The translations under genes and the position numbers were made by a program. A DNA stretch of 64,000 bases, taken from positions 6,761,501 through 6,825,500 of the forward strand of contig JAFFSR010000218.1 in assembly GCA_017163975.1 (NCBI GenBank), in the 5' to 3' direction. How positions within the stretch are numbered: position 1 is the first letter of the stretch; the number at the start of each line of letters is the position of its first letter. Positions 38,847 through 51,170 of this stretch are shown in pieces. Below the pieces are notes generated by a model that was not told the DNA's origin, made no database searches, and was given only the letters and a program-made list of their open reading frames with translations. Source of the DNA: Anastatus disparis. Taxonomy: Eukaryota; Arthropoda; Insecta; Hymenoptera; Eupelmidae.

Positions 38847-41352
38847 AATCTACGACATTTATCAAACAACAGACATTGCAAAATCCAAAAAACAAAGTGT
38901 ATAATTATTTATGCTCTCGACGAAACCTCACGAGGGAATAAAAAAATTTTTCGCAAAATTACAAGTAATTATAAAGCCAACTTATTATTATAAATAAAAA
39001 AAACCTCATTTTTCAGCGCTCTAGAATTCATTTTTAACATCCGACCAAACCATACAAAGTTGCTCTGTTTTTTCTTTTCTCAAATAAAAGAAAGAAAGAA
39101 AAAAAAGCTAAAAAGCCATAGCCCAGTTGTAACGGTTCGTTAATAATAGTTAGCAAATCAGGTTTAACACATTGTTAGTAAGTACATGTCGAATGTATAC
39201 GTAAGTTTTCACCAAACTTATTAAAAGAAGTTACGTATGTGTATGTGTGTAATTTTATAATAAACCTTCTTCTTCTCACACGTAAAATAATGTTTAAACA
39301 TAAATTACATGTGGAATAGAAAAAAAAAGTCATGTATTATGTGTATATGTATACAACTAAATGTCTTTGCGTGTATAAGTCGCTGTAGTTTCCGTTTACA
39401 TTTTTTTTTCTTCTTTTTACAATCATTATACCTTACTTTGACCGGATGGTTCCTAAACTTTTCTTTAATTGCACTTGTGCGAAAGGAAATTAGACGTAAT
39501 TATACAATTAAAAAATAGTTTTTTTTTCTATTTTTCAATGTTCATATACGGGCAAGGAAGAGATGAAAATTTTTAAATATTGATAAGTAAATATCCGCGT
39601 ATAAATTAAAGAGGAAGTCGAAAATCGCTTTAAATATTTATTTTTTAATTTATACATGCTATTAATGTACGTTTTCATTAAAATAAAAATTCATAATATA
39701 CATTGAACGTTAGAACTTTGCTCTTTGGAGTTTATTGTTAATTTTCACTCTTGCGTGCTATTATTAAATTATACGGGATAGAATGTAATCTAAAGAAAAA
39801 TTCCTTAAACTGAAATTACACGTTTTAGTAACAACTTATAACATTATAAAAGCCTCTCGTCGGGTAGCTTTTCTTAATGATTGTGTAGCATTTGGGTGTA
39901 TTAAAAAATACTTAACAGAACCATTAGATCAATTTTCAATATTTTTCTTAATTATCAAATGAGCACCTGACACCAATTTTATAATTTTTAAAAATATCAG
40001 CAAAATAAATGTTTTATTATTTTGACTTTAATCTCTAAGGCTAATTCAGCTTTAGACTATCCGAACAATTAAAATTCATTATAAACCTCTTAAAATTGAA
40101 GATAATTGGAAATGTTTAAATTTAGAAAGCATCCTACAACTTGAAACGTTCAACAAGTTCATAAGTTTCTTTAATCATCTTCATTTAACGACTTTAGAAT
40201 CTAAAACGTTTGAAAATTGACTGTAAATGTGTGGCGTTGTATATGTATAACCTCAAAGAAGCTAAGCCAAGAATACTTAAACAATATAAGACCGCACAAG
40301 TGCGTATTACGCACACGGAAGTAAAAACCGATGAGCTTTTACCTCAAGTACATCCCTAGATTATTTATATATCTTCTTTTTTTTCTACTTTTCACTCTGT
40401 TCCGGTTCTTCTTTTATTTAGCATATATAAAAATCTCTATACAGTCGCTATTATGTACACGTATAGGTTAGGTGTATACATATATAGAACTTGTTATAGT
40501 AAAAGATTTAAAATCGGATTTCGCGAGCATATAGCCACGCCCACTTGAGCACCTGCCCGCGCTAATATCGATGCCAGACTATACGTTATTGTACCATGTA
40601 TACATACATAGATATATTTATAAAGTTTTATAAAAGAGAAGAGATTAGATTAGAAAGGAGGATGTTGGAGCAAAAAAAAAAAAGAAAAAAATTGCGTATA
40701 TATGTAGGTTCGATATATAGTAGTTTCGAGGCGGGTTAAAAGAGGATTTATTGTTTTGAAACTGCATTGGAAAAGAAGGTATATACCAACACGTTGAGAT
40801 TGTGTTGGTTGATAAAAAATAAAGAAAAAAAATATATATATACATTGAAAATGAAGATAAATTCTGATGTTTATAACGTGTTTTGTAGACTTGTTTGGTA
40901 ATATTGTTGTAAGATGATTTCTATTTTTTCTTTGTAATTGGTGGTCTTGTCTTTTTAGATTTTTTGATGAGTTTATTTTTTTTTCTTTTATTAAGTTGAG
41001 TAAGTAGTTGGAGGCTTGATCATGAAGTGATAATAAATAATCATTATTTTATCTTGTAGGTGTAGTAATTTAAACATATTAATACAGTATTTATATCTTT
41101 ATAAATTTAGTATACAGGAAACATGTACTTGTTTCTTTGTTAGTAAATTTTTGTATCAATTTTCATAATTTTTAATGATAAATAAAAAAAATTTGGTGTT
41201 AATTAAAAATTTTGTCAAAATTAAAGATTTTTATTTTTTAAATAGTTACAGTAAATTATTAAAAATTAAGTAATTTAAATATTTTTATTAAATTCTTAAA
41301 TCTAAAATTATAAGATTCACTATGATAATATCTGTAGTTGAACGGCAAAAAG

Positions 41353-41581
41353 TGTTATCTTGATGATGCACTATGCAAGGTACTATCTCAGAAAAAAAAG
41401 ATAAAGAAGATGCTATTTTGCAAATTTTTATTTTTTGCTTAAATTTTAACTATATATAATCTCATCAGTAGTGCCATCAAAAAAATTTTAACAAAGAAAA
41501 AAATTTTATGAAATAACATCTTTTTATTTATTTTTTTTCTTATTAAGATAGTATCTTTCGCAGTACATCATTGAGATTATT
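41353..41581. mobile_element. Inverted-repeat element in intron 1
   Basis: The left arm ATCTTGATGATGCACTATGC-AAGGTACTATCT (from about 41357) reappears as the reverse complement of the right arm AGATAGTATCTTTCGCAGTACATCATTGAGAT (to about 41577). Similarity continues inward through A-rich/T-rich sequence to AAGATGCTATTT / GAAATAACATCTT, giving arms of about 65 bases. About 230 bp, no coding capacity. It fits a non-autonomous DNA transposon unrelated to the TTAA family. Confidence 0.8.
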
Positions 41582-41809
41582 TCAAGATAAACCAAAATGA
41601 ATCTCGTTTCGAAAAATAATTTAAGATCTGCGAACTAGTGACTGTTGATTCATTTCGCAATGAGGATTAAGGTGAAAATCCTTTTTTGGAAAATAAAATT
41701 TAATTTCAATGCAAATTAATTTTATTTAATCTAAAAATTACAAACATTAAAGTACCGTATAATATTTTAGATCTTAGATTCATATCATTCTATTTCTAAC
41801 CTCTTTATT

Positions 41810-41832
41810 AAAAAAAAAAAAAAAAAAAAAAA
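41810..41832. repeat. Poly(A) run
   Basis: Twenty-three consecutive A residues. No obvious retroposed sequence precedes it. Confidence 0.9.
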
Positions 41833-44023
41833 TTCAAAAAAACAAGCTACACTAAAAGTTTTTAAACTAAAAACCTATTATAGAATTTAACCTGAGGCAA
41901 GTAAAAAAAGAATTAAAACCATTTATAAACTTATAACGTATAGATGGTTTACAAGCGCGCGAGTGCGTGAAAGTGCACTCGAAAGCCAGGCGCGTCCAAC
42001 GATACATACGACCCATTTTTCCCTTCTTTACATCGTTTTATATATATACATACATATACATATACACACAGTAGAACGTTTATAATACTTTAAACGACGA
42101 ATTGCTTGGTAAACCGCTTCCGCCATTCGCTTTAAAACTTATAACTTCTGTGTGCATGTATAAGTGAGGTTATGTTGTGTTTGTGAGTGCACCTGTATGG
42201 CCTGCATCCGCTTCATTGGACCCGTTAAAAAAATTTTTCGAACACTTGTTTATACTTTTGGTTCATTTCATATATTTTTTTTTCTTTTTACTTTTCATTT
42301 GTACAAGTGGTGATAGGTGATTTAAAGGTGCACTTTCTATTGGATGGATGTACGCATGTGCTTTTTAGTTGCTTTCATGGCTAATGGATATTTTCAAATA
42401 TTTAAATAATAATGATAATAAACACTTTAATGCTTTCAGTAGTTCTTTTTAAACGGTTTAACTTCATTTTCAAACTTTTTCTTGTCATTTTTTTATTTTG
42501 CAAAGTTGTTTTCGAGTTGCGAACACGCTTCTTTAATTAAAGTAATTTTTGTATTTTCTTTAGCTTTCATATTCTATTTTTTTTTTCTCGAAACTGCAGG
42601 TGTTGCCTTTCTCGAATTTGATATATGGTTTTGCAGTTATTTTAATTTAATTTAATGAAAACATTTTTGAAACTCTAATTTACAAGTTTTCAATACCAAA
42701 AATTTTTATTTACTAAATTAATTAATCAACGCTGGCAATATTAAACCTTTAATGAATGAAATAGTTTCAGTAGATCAACCGAGTACCGCTAATTCAACAA
42801 TTAACAATCTCTTTTTCTTACAATCATTGAACTATAAGTCTATTAATGTTTTGATCACTACCGACATAATTATAAATATCTTCCTTAATGAGAGCAATCA
42901 TGCTTGAACTAATTTTTACGTCTCACAAGATATTTTTTCTTTTCCTCTTTTTCCAATGTACACTGGCTTTTATAACCATAGATGTAATAGTATTTAAAAT
43001 GTTTGTCGTTATTTCATGCCTTTAAAAAAATATTTACAAGTTTTTTTAATCAAGCTATTATTCTCATGATTTTACATCGTATTTGCACTGTAACATTTGG
43101 ATTGATCACAGAATTTTAAGCAATTTTAGTTATTTTTTATAAGTATCCTAATAAATAAAGAATTAATAATAATAATGAGTTAGAAAGTATTTCTTATATG
43201 CATAGAATTATTTTAAATCAAATAAAAATTAATAAATAAAAGCAAATTTAACTAATGCAAAATATGATTATTTCCTGCTTCGTTTATATAATTTTGATTG
43301 CATTTAACCGTAAACGCGCATTAAGTAATTTAAAATCTTACAAAATATTCAGACACTCGAGCCTGAAAATCAAAATTACACATTTGTAAATTATAAAAAG
43401 AAGATCCTCGTTCGCTACTCGTGATATTACAAATTTTAGAAAAACTTTCTCTTCTTCAAATTATTATTTCATCGTAACCTTGAATTTTTAAATAAGCTTT
43501 TCACGTTGCGTGTTTTTTTTTTTTTAATAGATCAATCCTCGAAAGAATATAAAAAGATTTTAAGATTAACCTAAACGATATAATTTCGAAACAAAATCAC
43601 CTTTTTAACGCTCAAATTACTCCACTAATCTACTTTCAATTTATATATAACCTTTTGAATTTTTTGAATAAACAAGAAAATTACTACTTTAAATTCAAGC
43701 ATTTCAACAAGTTAATTTCAAATAACATCTGCAACGGAAAGTTTTCATTTAATTAACAAGTCTCGAAAAAAAAAAAAATTATTTTTTTCTCTTACTTCTT
43801 TTTCTTAAATCATTCGGATGAAATATCAAGTTTACAAGTGTTAAAATTTATTCTCTCTCTCTCTATATATAAAAATAACAAAATATCTAGGGTACACACT
43901 GGAATCAATCGAAAAACTAGATTGAATAAACTAAAAATGCAAATCATTCGAATAATTTATACACAGCATCACATATATAAATTAACGATTTATCAAAAAA
44001 AAAGAAACTAAGCTAATGTAATC

Positions 44024-44028
<5 letters not shown>

Positions 44029-44088
<60 letters not shown>
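44029..44088. repeat. Compound (AT)n(GT)n microsatellite
   Basis: About 32 bases of AT (44029-44060) pass directly into about 29 bases of GT (44060-44088). The whole is alternating purine-pyrimidine. The Cys-Val repeat frame starting at 44061 is an artefact. Confidence 0.95.
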
Positions 44089-44090
<2 letters not shown>

Positions 44091-46965
44091 AGATTCAAAG
44101 TTGTGCCAATTAAGTCAAATATGATAAATGTTAAACATCAGGTTAACGTCTATCAACTCATCAAATTTGAAGAAAAAAATTTACTTAGACTTTCCATAGT
44201 CGGAAAAATCCAAATGAGCTTTATGGTAGCTCTCAATGTAAATAATATAATAGAAGATTAATGCAATTTATATATCGAGAAAGACTTTCCATTTTCTTAT
44301 TTTGCATAAGTAATGAGATAAATATATAAAAAAAAAAAATTTTTTTTTTTTTTTGCAATGCCGTGGACAAGTAAAAGACAATCGGCCAAAACTTTGCTAA
44401 ACTGTATATAACGTAGGTTTTCTTATTTTTTTTATATTGATAGTACCTGATTTCACGGTAAAACGTATATGCATACGATATATACTGACAACATGGAAGC
44501 GAATTTAAAATGCAAGTAAGAACATTTACTTTCCCTCGAGGTATGTCGAGACACGTTGATTCGTTTTCTTATGTACATGCAAGTAAGATCTTCTTTTTTT
44601 TCCTTTTTTTTTGTTTCTTATCCCTGTTTTGCATATTTACCATTTTATTTTTCTTCTTTTATATATACAAATGTTACTTGAGTTGGCGGATATTTTGTCG
44701 ATACTTTAATCGCTTTTTTTTTTCTTTTGCTCGTTAATCGATCAGACGAAATTTTTTTTTTTAAATTCGCATGTAACGAACCGATGTTTTTTTTTAATGA
44801 TAAAAAATGTCTGCTGTTAAGGTGTTTTTTATGCAGTTTTCACTTCGTTAAAAAATTTAAAAGAATGTTAATAATTTTAGATTTTTATATTGTCAAACGT
44901 AAAAAATATTGGAATCCATAAGCAGCAGAATTAGGTCTGCGTATTATAATTAATAAATGCATGAATTTTTAATTAGTCATTTGTGAAATTGAATATGTCA
45001 ATAGTGAAAAAAAAATCCATGAATATTGATAATGTAAATTTTACCATGTTAACTTCGTTGTCGACAAGATATTAATCAATTAAACATCTAACATTTAATT
45101 ATTCGAGTTTATTTCTTTTTTTTAATTTTTTAAGAAAATTTTAACTTTCTAACAAAAGTTATAAAAAATATTTTCTTGTTCTAATTCGAAAAAGGTAAAA
45201 GTTTAATAATTGGATCGATTTCCAAGGATTCGAAAATACGAGTAAATTAAATTTTTTACATTCGATATACTTAAACTTATCAAGTTCAAAGAAACTTTCG
45301 AACAGGTCATGAATTCAAAAAACCACTCATCACTCTTAATTTACAAATGTATCGCTCGGTACGTAACTCGGTAAAATAACAAAAGTGAAAACATAATCTA
45401 AAATAATTTACATTTCGCAATATACAGCCTGGAAATTCGAAATAAACAAAATAAATAAGAAAATTAATTCTGAATATATTTCCTTTATTTAAAACTATAA
45501 TCATTCCTCATTACAGTACCAACGGGTAGCTTTTACTGGGCAAAACTTTAATACCAATTTAATGGTTTTTTATTTTTTTTGGTTTTTCATTTGCCTATAA
45601 AAAGGCACTTTGATAGCCTGCATTTGCGCCTTAATTGCAGTTTACCTTTTTAATGCCGGAAGAAAGTTGGGTTGGAAAGAGAGAAAGAAATCGTATATAC
45701 CAAGGAATTTTTTCGTTTGACTATCTTTTCGGAATGCGTTTTATACGTACGTTTTCCATTGATTTTTACGAGAATTTAAAATCGTTAAATTTTCGACTTT
45801 TCTTCAACTTAATACTAGTAATATTTAACAGAAATCTGATACTTTTCTTCTTTTTGTTTTAATTAAGCAAAGCGTAAAATTCAACTCGATCGATAAAATT
45901 TAGGTCAAAGTTCTACTTTTAACCAAGTGTTGTACAGCTGATACAGTTTCGAGAGCACCGATCTACATCTTTAATCGTTTCTTCTCTTTTTTTTATTTTA
46001 ATTTGTAATAGTAGTAATCGAGTCAGGTTATTAAACGAGCTCGCTTTTTTTTCTTTAAAACTTATCAACTTCTTTTATTGGGAACATCATGTGATTTAAT
46101 TGTTAAATAATTAATTGACCTTATCAATAACATCACTTCCTGTTTTTCCCATAAAAATAAAATTAAACATTTTATTACGATTATATTAATTATTCGATCT
46201 GTTTGTATTGCGTATCTATGAATGCTCTAAAGAATTATAAAACATTACCGTAATACGCGCATTGCAGTATGCAGAAGATATAAAACTCATAACGCCTATC
46301 TTCCATATGGAAAATATAATTCTGCAAACGTAACTGTTGCTACAAAGATATGAGGTATAATCGCGAGCTTTTCTAATGCAATCAAAATCGATTTACATAT
46401 CTTAAACGGGATGAATTAAATTTTAAGAACAATTTAATACATCTTCGGGATTGCTATTATAAAGCGTTGCCTGTATTTTCTCGGTCTTCCAGAAGAGTTT
46501 ATTTTGATTGCAACCGAAGAATCATGTTGGCAATGAAATTTTATACGCTACTTTGTAATTGGATAAATTTGCTATAATATTAAATTTTATAGATTGCCAT
46601 GGTGCATCGTGATTTTTATAAATTTGAGAACAGATGCTTAATGTCTGTTTTGGTTATTTAATTAAATGCTTTTTAATTATGTTTGCTTATACTTTAGTCT
46701 TTTAATTTTCAGTTCGATAATTGCTTTTATTATGCAACCAATTTAAAAAAAATTATAAAAATTTATAATCTGGTGTTACAGTTACATTGACCTTAATGAA
46801 AATTCAAAATGGTCTGAAATTAAACTGTTCTTCCAAATTATTTGAATTTCTTTTACATTAACTTTAACGTTCTTAATGTACAACAAATTATACGCGCCTT
46901 AAATAAATACTCATTCCATCTTTCAAATACTAATGAGCAAAAAACGTTTTTTTTTTCTGTTTCAG

Positions 46966-47425
46966 GGCTATGAGACATTAAGTAAAGGTAAAAAGTCTTG
47001 GAGCGTAAGGCTCGGTTTATCACGTGCCTCCCAATCATCACGTGCCGAAACAGGCGCATCTGGCAAAGTTGTTTATCCTGTTAATGGGAATTTAGGTGGC
47101 AGTGGTTGGGGCACGGTAACCGGTGGTAGTGTGCTTGCCCAACAAATGATATATGGCGAACCATGGCTATATGGTACAGTAAGAGCAAGAAGTACATCTG
47201 GTCATCATATTATACCACAACCACATCATCATAGCCATCATCATCAACTAAATCACGGAGCACCAGTTTTATTAGTATGCTCGTGTCATGACTTTTTAAA
47301 TGGCACTGCCAGAGATTTAGGCAGCAATTGCAGAAAATGCGGTGGTCACAAGTTAGCTGGTTTAGCTATTGGTGGCACATGCCGAATGCCCACCACTACT
47401 GTTAGAGCTAGACCAAGCTTAGCAG
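46966..47425 (+). CDS. Exon 2 of unidentified gene (residues 44-197)
   Basis: The acceptor has a strong T-rich tract (TTTTTTTTCTGTTTCAG) and the donor is AGCAG|GTTAGT. It starts in phase 0 and ends in phase 1. The sequence turns markedly GC-richer at the acceptor. The protein begins GYETLSKGKKSWSVRLG, followed by a Ser/Arg segment, a Gly-rich stretch (about 82-95), a His-rich tract (about 123-140, with HHHSHHH) and then VLLVCSCHDF...NCRKCGGHKLAG. The latter gives C148-x-C150-H151-x13-C165-x2-C168-x2-H171, spacing compatible with one zinc ion. I do not recognise the family. The Cys/His cluster and flanking VLLV and KLAGLAIGG are the only segment that looks folded, so this is probably the most conserved part. 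Nuclear or cytoplasmic location is not decided by the sequence. Confidence 0.9.
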
Positions 47426-49388
47426 GTTAGTACATACGTGATTTTTATCATTACTTTTATATTTAATAGAAAGTTTGGAACGAAAAGAGCTCAAAGCTCA
47501 TTTAAGTAACTATTGGCTATAAGCTCTTCTCGTTTCTAGATCCTTAATTATTTATTTTGATGAATTATTTTGGAAGATCATGCTTATAAAGAACATATTC
47601 TTTTCTAAATAATTTTTAATAATTAAAGAAAAGATTTGTCGAATTCATAATATTTAATATCAAATTAGTTATCGTGGACTTTCTTAATTAGGATGATCAA
47701 CGTAAAAGTATCAATTAACAAAATTCAGATTATCATAATTTTTATTATAATATATATATTTTCGAATAAATGCAGGTTACGATACTTAGACTAACCTACT
47801 CATAAAAATTAATATAAATTTATTATTTTCCATTACTACTGGAAATTTCAAAGAAAAGCAATTTTCTTAATAAGCTACTATTATACTGAAATTGGTCATC
47901 TCCCGGAAAATAATTACGAAAAAGAATAAAGGATTATAAGGTCATAAGGTCAATAACGACCTTTTTATTAATAGCCATCTATATTATAGCCTCTCGTACA
48001 TATAATGATACCAATAGATATATAACTTGGAATTAAATAATTATTTACATTATCCTCGACGTAAGTGCATGAAATAATTGATCATGTAATAAAGATATCC
48101 ATCAAAAGTTAAGGGGAATTGAGAAAATTTAAAATCCCATCATAATTGATAATTGCGTAAAAATTCAAGTACAAAATCAACTTCAAAGCAAAACGCATAA
48201 AAGTAAGATGAAAATAAAAAACGTTTATAGTCAACTTGATACATCCCATAATTATCCGTTTGACCGTTTCATTCATGAAAAAGCTACAGCATGCTTAGCT
48301 GCATCTTCTTTACAATGCACATCCATCGGTCGTTATTTTTCAAAGGCGCGTAACATCGCGCAAAAATAACAATGCACCAATGCCAAGCCTTTTAAAGAAA
48401 GTCTTTCATTGAAAAATTTTCACCGCTAAAGATATATCTCCCCACGCTCCTGTATTAAGTAAATATTTATAGTCCTAGCGTAGCTCTTTTGTGCGATATA
48501 TACGTAGTAAGGGGGGTACCCCCCTAAAATATATACATATATATATAAACTTGAAGCAAAAACGAGCGTAGAACGTTATATAGGTATAAGATACTTTCAC
48601 CAAGTGTATGTTATATACATTATAAAGGTGAGAGAAGAAAAGAAAAAGCATCTATATTATATCCGCGTTCTGTCGCTCGATTTGCTCAAGATCCTTTATT
48701 TTTCTTTTCAATTTCTATACCCATGATATTCGATGTATTTATGTTTGAAGATAAATAAATAAAAAAGAGTGTTATAATGGTTCAGGAGTATAAATAGTAG
48801 CTAATTTGAAAATTGATAGCCATGAAAAGTATTATTTAAGATACAAATTGTAGGCGTGAAATTGATTATGAAGGTATTTTTCGAAATTGTAAATCTTCGG
48901 CCTGGTATTAAAATATTCTTTACGAGTTAGAAAGTTTAATTAATCAAAGTATCAATAGAAAATGTTCTGTAATGATAAAAATAAATACAGAATTTCTTAA
49001 GAGCAATTTGTATGTAAGAATTATGAAAAAAGGAATAAATGTTTGTGTAATTCTTTAAATTTTGTAAATAGCTATTGAAATTTTTGAAAAATTTAGACAA
49101 CTGATCAATTTGAAATTTGTTGAATAAAAATTATGAAAGACTTATATGTATTCAGTAGTAATAGGATGCGTGAACTGAAATCCTTAATTATTTTTAAAAT
49201 TAATTCTAAAAGAATATTTTGAAAGATAATACAATCAATAATAATTTCCAGATGAAATTGGACGAAAAAAGTCAATTTAATTAAAAATCAAAATCCAAAA
49301 TACTTCAGATAAATTTATTAAATTTTCTAAAAATAAAAACCAACTGAAAAAAAAGCTAAAATTTTTCCATATTTTTATACACTTAAAG
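47426..49388 (+). other. Intron 2 (about 2 kb)
   Basis: GTTAGT...ACACTTAAAG. AT-rich. A GC-richer island at about 48290-48400 and a perfect G/C palindrome at 48510-48525 are its only distinct features. No coding sequence seen. Confidence 0.8.
48510..48525. repeat. Perfect G6/C6 palindrome
   Basis: AGGGGGGTACCCCCCT is a perfect 16-base palindrome flanked by AT-rich DNA. Runs of six G or C are rare in this window. Confidence 0.9.
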
Positions 49389-49690
49389 GTGTGGGCATGC
49401 TAAAACCAAGTATAGACGATCCATATGACTTAATGCGTCGTAGTCGTCTTCTGGAACCACGTTCACGGGCGCGTAGCATATCACCACTACGTCAAGCAAG
49501 CCAGCGTGACGCTCGTAGTCAAAGTGTTGTACGCTGCGCTGGTAATACGACAAATAAAGAACGTGCCAGTCCCATAGTTAAAGAACCAGTATCCAGAACT
49601 GAATGGTTTGATTGTACGGTTACGAGTCCTAGTTCAGGACAAGGACCTGGTGGTGTTGATAGATTGATCGATGATAGTAGTAATCAATCG
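49389..49690 (+). CDS. Exon 3 of unidentified gene (residues 197-297)
   Basis: The acceptor ACTTAAAG and donor AATCG|GTAAGT give phase 1 to phase 0. The first two bases complete a Gly codon, then VGMLKPSIDDPYDLMRR. An Arg/Ser-rich stretch follows (SRLLEPRSRARSISPLR, then SQRDARSQSVVR), then ERASPIVKEP, a TEWFDCTVTSP segment and a Gly-rich end. The SxSP and RSxSP-type sites resemble substrates of proline-directed or basophilic kinases; that is a general inference. No catalytic domain is visible and the exon looks mainly disordered. Reading past the donor meets a stop soon after, consistent with a true splice site. Confidence 0.88.
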
Positions 49691-50361
49691 GTAAGTTGTT
49701 TCTATTGTCTTTACTTTCGATTAATTATTTTTTAAGAAGCTTAGTATTAATGTTATCGTGATTTCAAATTTTTATATGACTTTTCAAACCTTGTTTAATA
49801 GATATTTTCACTGCAAGTTTTTGTAGAGAATTTTCTACTTTGAAATATTTTAGAGTTTATTTTTAGACTTTGAAAGCTATTGAATCACACTCTTACCAGA
49901 AGTTAGCTTTTATAAAGATAAAACTTAAACATTGTTGTATATCTTGCAACGATATCAACTTTTATTGATCATATATCATTGTTTAGTTTCTCCAATGTAG
50001 TCGTACTTCAATTTCTCCATTTGATAAGTGCGTTGAACTCTATAAATGAATTATTGCCCATAAATGTGTATATATTAGGTAGATTTTAAGATTGCACACG
50101 ATTGTGCGATCAAATTTTTTATCATTATAAATTTTATACACCCTCACGTTAGACTTCCTTAATAATATAAAATTTATTGAAATAAATATAAAGATAATTT
50201 TTTCCATTTTATAAAATTTTATTCCTTTGATACTGTACATTTATTTTATCAGTGACACAATATTAGAAACTATCCTTAATTTTAATTAAATATCTATTTT
50301 GCATTGTAAATAAATGCATTTTGATTGATGATTCAATATTGTATTTAAAAACTGTAAGCAG
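49691..50361 (+). other. Intron 3 (671 bases)
   Basis: GTAAGT...ACTGTAAGCAG. AT-rich, nothing further recognised. The minus-strand frame at 50040-50240 is Ile/Lys/Tyr-rich and not credible. Confidence 0.85.
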
Positions 50362-51038
50362 TCCGAGTCAAAGGATACCGACTGGTCCATAAAAAAATCA
50401 TCGGCATCACAGGATCAAATAATCTTGCGCTCAACTCCAGGCCGACTAGTCCGTGTTCCCAATACGAAATCTCGTAGCTGGCAGCCTTCATCATCTCAGT
50501 CTAAAGTAGAAGAAGAAACAAGCAGCACAACAACTAGTACTGATTCAAGAAAAAGTATACTTGAATGTGATGTTAATCCGTATCTTCTTCTAAAAAATCA
50601 GCAACAATGTAACAAAGATGAGGATGATTTGAGCGATGATCTTTCGGACAACGCACTTGAACATGATCTTCATCATACATCGGCTTCGTCTTCAAATTTA
50701 TTTGATCCATCTAAAGTTAAGTCAATTGAAAGGATACCAAATCGTAGCTCAGTTGCAGCAATTGGTGGTCAAAGAATTCGTGTATTCAACGAACCACGTG
50801 AACCTAGTGATGAAGATGAAGCTCAACCACCTTTGCAACCAACACTTACTAGGATACCTATTCCAAAGATATCACCTAAAAGACCACCAAGGAGATTAAA
50901 AGAAGCTAAAAATGCACTCAAAAGCATTTTGAAAAGGACGGATAAATCATTGTTCTCTGAATCTAAGAGAAAGTCAGTCTTATTTAATGTGGATAATATT
51001 ATACTGGCGCCTGAAAAACCAGCAGATATTCTTTTAAG
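50362..51038 (+). CDS. Exon 4 of unidentified gene (residues 298-523)
   Basis: Acceptor GTAAGCAG, donor TTTTAAG|GTTCGT, phase 0 to phase 2. It opens SESKDTDWSIKKSSASQDQ, then RSTPGRLVRVPN, a Ser/Thr run (TSSTTTSTDSRKS), an acidic patch (NKDEDDLSDDLSDN), and EPREPSDEDEAQPP. A basic Pro-rich segment follows, ISPKRPPRRLKEAKN (about 468-482), a candidate nuclear-localisation or phospholipid-binding patch. Near the end come LKSILKRTDK and KRKSVLFNVD. KSVLF (residues 501-505, bases 50971-50985) fits the RVxF consensus for protein phosphatase 1 docking, with basic residues before it. It is probably a disordered scaffold region. The open frame in another phase at 50636-50899 is a shadow. Confidence 0.9.
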
Positions 51039-51170
51039 GTTCGTTTATAAACTGCCCTCAATTTTAATTTTCTTTAGGAAACATAAAATTTTAAAGTTAG
51101 AATCAAAAACTTGATTCTTAACTTTATAACTCTATCCATAATAACATTATTTTCGTTTTATTACCCACAG
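51039..51170 (+). other. Intron 4 (132 bases)
   Basis: GTTCGT...TTTCGTTTTATTACCCACAG. The only short intron of the gene. Reading through it in the exon 4 frame meets a stop at about 51112. Confidence 0.88.

Larger units (their letters stand above)
31917..46965 (+). other. Intron 1 (about 15 kb)
   Basis: Bounded by AAG|GTAAAT and TTTTTTTTCTGTTTCAG|GGC. The content is AT-rich with poly(A)/poly(T) runs, (TA)n and (GT)n microsatellites, a palindrome pair at its 5' end and an inverted-repeat element at 41353. GC-richer islands lie at about 40270-40600 and 41945-42230. No second gene on either strand could be supported. A short ATG frame at 35165 sits in an AGTGAAA-rich segment reminiscent of insect 5' leaders, but its possible donor has the wrong phase for exon 2. 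Confidence 0.7.
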
